23,828 nucleotides of DNA from CAYGAW01 sp964347945 (GTDB taxonomy: Bacteria > Chloroflexota > Anaerolineae > UBA7937 > B3-Chlor), in contig CAYGAW010000200.1 in assembly GCA_964347945.1 (NCBI GenBank), positions 1 through 23,828 of the forward strand. Direction: 5' to 3'. Below, one piece after another: positions 21,905-23,828 of the stretch. Position numbers and translations under genes: made by a program. Numbering within the stretch: position 1 is the first letter of the stretch; each line of letters starts with the position of its first letter. The notes beneath the pieces are model-generated. The model had not been told where the DNA came from. It made no database searches and saw only the letters and a list, made by a program, of their open reading frames with translations.

Positions 21905-22693
21905 TCACCTCCTGCGAGGGAACCAGGGTATGAAGGCACTGGTGGTGTCGACATACTCCTTGTATCCAGGTGTGGTGTCCACCATGCTTTTCTCCAGCAG
22001 AGTCACGCCTGACACGCTCAGTAACAAGAAGGTTATCAACGTTGGGCTGACTATCGTCAGAAATCCACCGGGTGTGGAGAGCGCCACGAGATAGTGGCCC
22101 CACCACATGGTCGCCTCGCCGAAGTAGTTTGGGTGGCGGGTATAGCGCCATAGACCTGCGTCAAGCAGCTTGCCCTTGTTGGCGGGGTTGGCCAGGAAGC
22201 GAGACAATTGCCAGTCACCCACCGCTTCGAAGAAGAAGCCAGTGGCCCATACCGGAATCGCCGCCAGGTCAAAGATGGTCAGATGAGCAGGTGTAGCGCT
22301 CACTTGTGCCGCCACAGGCGCGGTGGCTAGTACGCACATCACAAGGCCTTGGACCAAGAATACTTTGAAATAGCTATACCACCACCATTTGGGCCCTGCT
22401 TCTTCCCGCCACTGCCGGTATCGAAAGTCTTCGCCTTTGCCCCAGTTGCGCCTGAGCAGATGCACTGACAGGCGTGCTCCCCAGACGGTGACTAGGATGC
22501 TGATCAGCCACTTGCGGGCTGGGAAACCATCAGGACTGAGCGTAAAACCGACCCAGTTCGAGAGCACTAGTCCCGTGCCCCACATTGGGTCCACGATGCT
22601 AGAATTGGCCAAGATCAGGCTGGCTATCCAAAGGGCTGTCATGTAGGCCAGCACAAAGAGCACTACAGCAACGCAAACCTGAAAGAAGCTCAT
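21905..22693 (-). CDS. DUF1295 membrane protein (steroid 5-alpha-reductase-like)
   Basis: A 262-residue multi-span membrane protein of DUF1295, related to steroid 5-alpha-reductases and isoprenylcysteine methyltransferases. The first segments cover SIVDPMWGTG, and the loop ARLSVHLLRRNWGKGEDFRY and the C-terminal YTRHPNYFGEATMWWG motif are characteristic; the latter resembles the NADPH-site region of the reductases. The substrate is unknown, probably a lipid or isoprenoid. The ATG at 22693 gives a standard N-terminus; the earlier GTG at 22726 lacks a ribosome site. The MFS gene follows after 211 nt. In many bacteria DUF1295 genes occur with photolyase and lipid-modification genes under light control; none of those regulators is in the window. 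Confidence 0.92.
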   Translation of the reverse strand: MSFFQVCVAVVLFVLAYMTALWIASLILANSSIVDPMWGTGLVLSNWVGFTLSPDGFPARKWLISILVTVWGARLSVHLLRRNWGKGEDFRYRQWREEAGPKWWWYSYFKVFLVQGLVMCVLATAPVAAQVSATPAHLTIFDLAAIPVWATGFFFEAVGDWQLSRFLANPANKGKLLDAGLWRYTRHPNYFGEATMWWGHYLVALSTPGGFLTIVSPTLITFLLLSVSGVTLLEKSMVDTTPGYKEYVDTTSAFIPWFPRRR

Positions 22694-22847
22694 TTGGAGT
22701 CTCTTGATTTGTGGCTGGCCGGGCACGTACTAGTTGTTGATTCCCCTTCACAGCCACGGTGCTCACAGTGCCAGGCCCGACCTGTGACTACCGATGACGG
22801 GTGTTACCTCGACCTCGAACGGCTCCTCAGATGGTCAGTCGCCCCTA

Positions 22848-22857
22848 TCCGTACGGA
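22848..22857. repeat. Short palindrome in the DUF1295 upstream region
   Basis: TCCGTACGGA is a 10-bp perfect palindrome flanked by CCCC on the left and a G-run on the right, so it could extend into a longer imperfect stem. It lies about 155 nt upstream of the DUF1295 start; a regulatory role is only a guess. Confidence 0.2.
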
Positions 22858-22897
22858 CGGGGGGTGGCTAGGAACTCTCTGCTAGTGAATAGAATGA

Positions 22898-22927
22898 ATC
22901 GGGTCGAAGCGTGTGCCTCGACCCGAT
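22898..22927 (-). terminator. Terminator-like hairpin after the DUF4397 gene
   Basis: ATCGGGTCGA (22898-22907) and TCGACCCGAT (22918-22927) form a perfect 10-bp stem with a 10-nt loop. On the minus strand it lies about 40 nt past the DUF4397 stop and is followed by the T-rich TCATTCTATTCAC, consistent with a factor-independent terminator. Confidence 0.6.
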
Positions 22928-22930
22928 CCC

Positions 22931-22946
22931 AAGGTCGATCGACCTT
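22931..22946. repeat. 16-bp perfect palindrome
   Basis: AAGGTCGATCGACCTT reads the same on both strands. It lies 3 bp from the terminator-like hairpin and shares its GGTCGA/TCGACC core. Having no loop, it is more likely a dimeric protein site or the lower part of an alternative fold than a second hairpin. Confidence 0.5.
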
Positions 22947-22968
22947 CTGCCCCCAACCGGGTTCATCA

Positions 22969-23754
22969 CTACTGGATTGCCCGCATGCGGCGCAGTACCA
23001 AGGCGCTCGTCAGCAGGGAAAAGCCCGTGACAGCCAGAATCCAAATCAAGATGGAGGTCCCCGGTTCCCCGCCGGTCTCCGGTAGCAGGACTGGAGCCAC
23101 GCTATCCGCGCTGAGCACTGCCTCCAGAGCAGGATCCCCGGCGGCCAAACCCATGGCAAAGACGGTGTACACGGTCTGGTCCTCAAGCGCGACTCCGGGC
23201 ACGCTCAAGGCAACAGTTTCTGTCCCGGCGAGGCGCACCTCCAGGTCATATGTGCCGGCATCCACGGGCAGATAGTCGCCCACCCCCTTGAAGGCTACAT
23301 CGCTGAAGAGAACCGGTCCACCCGCCACGGCGACATCCACACTCGGTGCGTCAGGCGAGGCGTGTACGAAGCGAACGTGGGCTTTGCCAGCCGCTGGTGG
23401 GGTGTTGTTGTCCACTAGAACCAGTGGTTCGATGGACTCTAGCACGTTCACAGCGACCACGGTATAATCCGTGTCCGCTGCCAGGTCCAGATCTGCCTCA
23501 ATCACCACGGGCTCCGTGGCACCGGTAGGAACGACCTTGACATTGTATGTGCCAGGGTCTAGTGCGGCGTACTGCGTGATGCCCTTGAACGGAGCGTTGC
23601 TAAAGGCAATGCTGTCGTTTACCCAGACGTCAACCGCCGGGGCATCTGGTGAGGCATGAACAACGCGGGCCCGAGCCTGGCCCTGAGCCAGAGCTGTAGT
23701 CGCAGCCGTCAGCAGCAGAATCAGGATCAAGGACCCTATTGCTAACTTCTTCAT
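22969..23754 (-). CDS. Surface protein with two DUF4397 repeats and a C-terminal LPETG sorting signal
   Basis: A 261-residue exported protein. A signal peptide (cleavage likely after ALA at 21-23) is followed by two tandem DUF4397 units. These begin RARVVHASPDAPAVDVWV (28-45) and HVRFVHASPDAPSVDVAV (126-143), each continuing with FKG and a PGTY or AGTY strand. The end has LPETG (224-228), a membrane segment (about 234-255) and RRMR, the three-part signal read by sortases. It should therefore be displayed on the cell surface; the DUF4397 function is unknown, possibly adhesion or wall-associated. The ATG at 23754 has an AAAGGAG site. No sortase gene lies in this window. A terminator-like hairpin follows. 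Confidence 0.92.
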   Translation of the reverse strand: MKKLAIGSLILILLLTAATTALAQGQARARVVHASPDAPAVDVWVNDSIAFSNAPFKGITQYAALDPGTYNVKVVPTGATEPVVIEADLDLAADTDYTVVAVNVLESIEPLVLVDNNTPPAAGKAHVRFVHASPDAPSVDVAVAGGPVLFSDVAFKGVGDYLPVDAGTYDLEVRLAGTETVALSVPGVALEDQTVYTVFAMGLAAGDPALEAVLSADSVAPVLLPETGGEPGTSILIWILAVTGFSLLTSALVLRRMRAIQ

Positions 23755-23812
23755 GGTTGATCTCCTTTCCTGGGTGTTCTCACTGTGGGGTTGGGTGGCA
23801 GTTTCGAACCTT

Positions 23813-23824
23813 AATTGGCCAATT
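23813..23824. promoter_or_regulatory. 12-bp palindrome upstream of the DUF4397 gene
   Basis: AATTGGCCAATT is a perfect palindrome about 60 nt upstream of the DUF4397 start, in the likely promoter region. On the minus strand TGTCAATTGG runs through it at the window edge. The promoter itself cannot be fixed because the sequence ends here. Confidence 0.25.
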
Positions 23825-23828
23825 GACA

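Overview
The window is a 23.8-kb piece of a bacterial chromosome with high G+C content and no mobile element, rRNA, tRNA or CRISPR array that I could see. The best guess for the host is a Chloroflexota (Anaerolineae-like) bacterium. Three things point that way: a lipoprotein with a long Pro/Thr/Glu-rich linker after the lipid cysteine, an LPETG-anchored DUF4397 surface protein, and a STAY-GREEN homologue of the kind reported from Anaerolineae. This is inference from gene content, not a phylogenetic result. Most genes lie on the minus strand; only the transketolase, the TIGR01777 epimerase and tspO are on plus.

Region 1 (1-4450, minus): a GntR/FadR-type regulator with its own promoter and a palindromic operator, followed by a polyamine-type ABC importer in the order potA-potB-potC-potD. 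The last gene runs off the left edge. Upstream of the regulator (4736-5731, minus) is an ornithine cyclodeaminase/mu-crystallin family enzyme that lacks the ornithine-cyclodeaminase signature.

Region 2 (5732-8437): a 640-bp non-coding stretch leading into a full-length transketolase on plus. Its leader carries an extended -10 promoter and a hairpin next to the ribosome binding site.

Region 3 (8533-12525, minus): a run of four genes for a beta-keto acid cleavage enzyme (DUF849), a BtpA/SgcQ TIM-barrel protein, a PfkB sugar/nucleoside kinase and a multi-cysteine 4Fe-4S protein. It looks like a small catabolic operon whose substrate cannot be named from sequence.

Region 4 (12913-16502, minus): a small membrane protein and possibly a tiny ORF; an ECF sigma factor overlapping its membrane anti-sigma factor; and a Cro/CI-type regulator coupled to two related four-helix membrane proteins. 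It contains several clear control sites: an ECF-like promoter, a 12-bp perfect hairpin, a CRP-type box and a near-consensus sigma-70 promoter.

Region 5 (16790-23754): a TIGR01777 epimerase plus TspO on plus, then on minus a DUF1475 membrane protein, a membrane-anchored alpha/beta hydrolase, a STAY-GREEN (Mg-dechelatase family) protein, a TetA-like MFS transporter, a DUF1295 membrane reductase-like protein and the LPETG-anchored DUF4397 protein. Two of these families (TspO, STAY-GREEN) handle tetrapyrroles elsewhere, so the most interesting hypothesis here is a tetrapyrrole or membrane-lipid module in a lineage with no photosynthesis genes in view.
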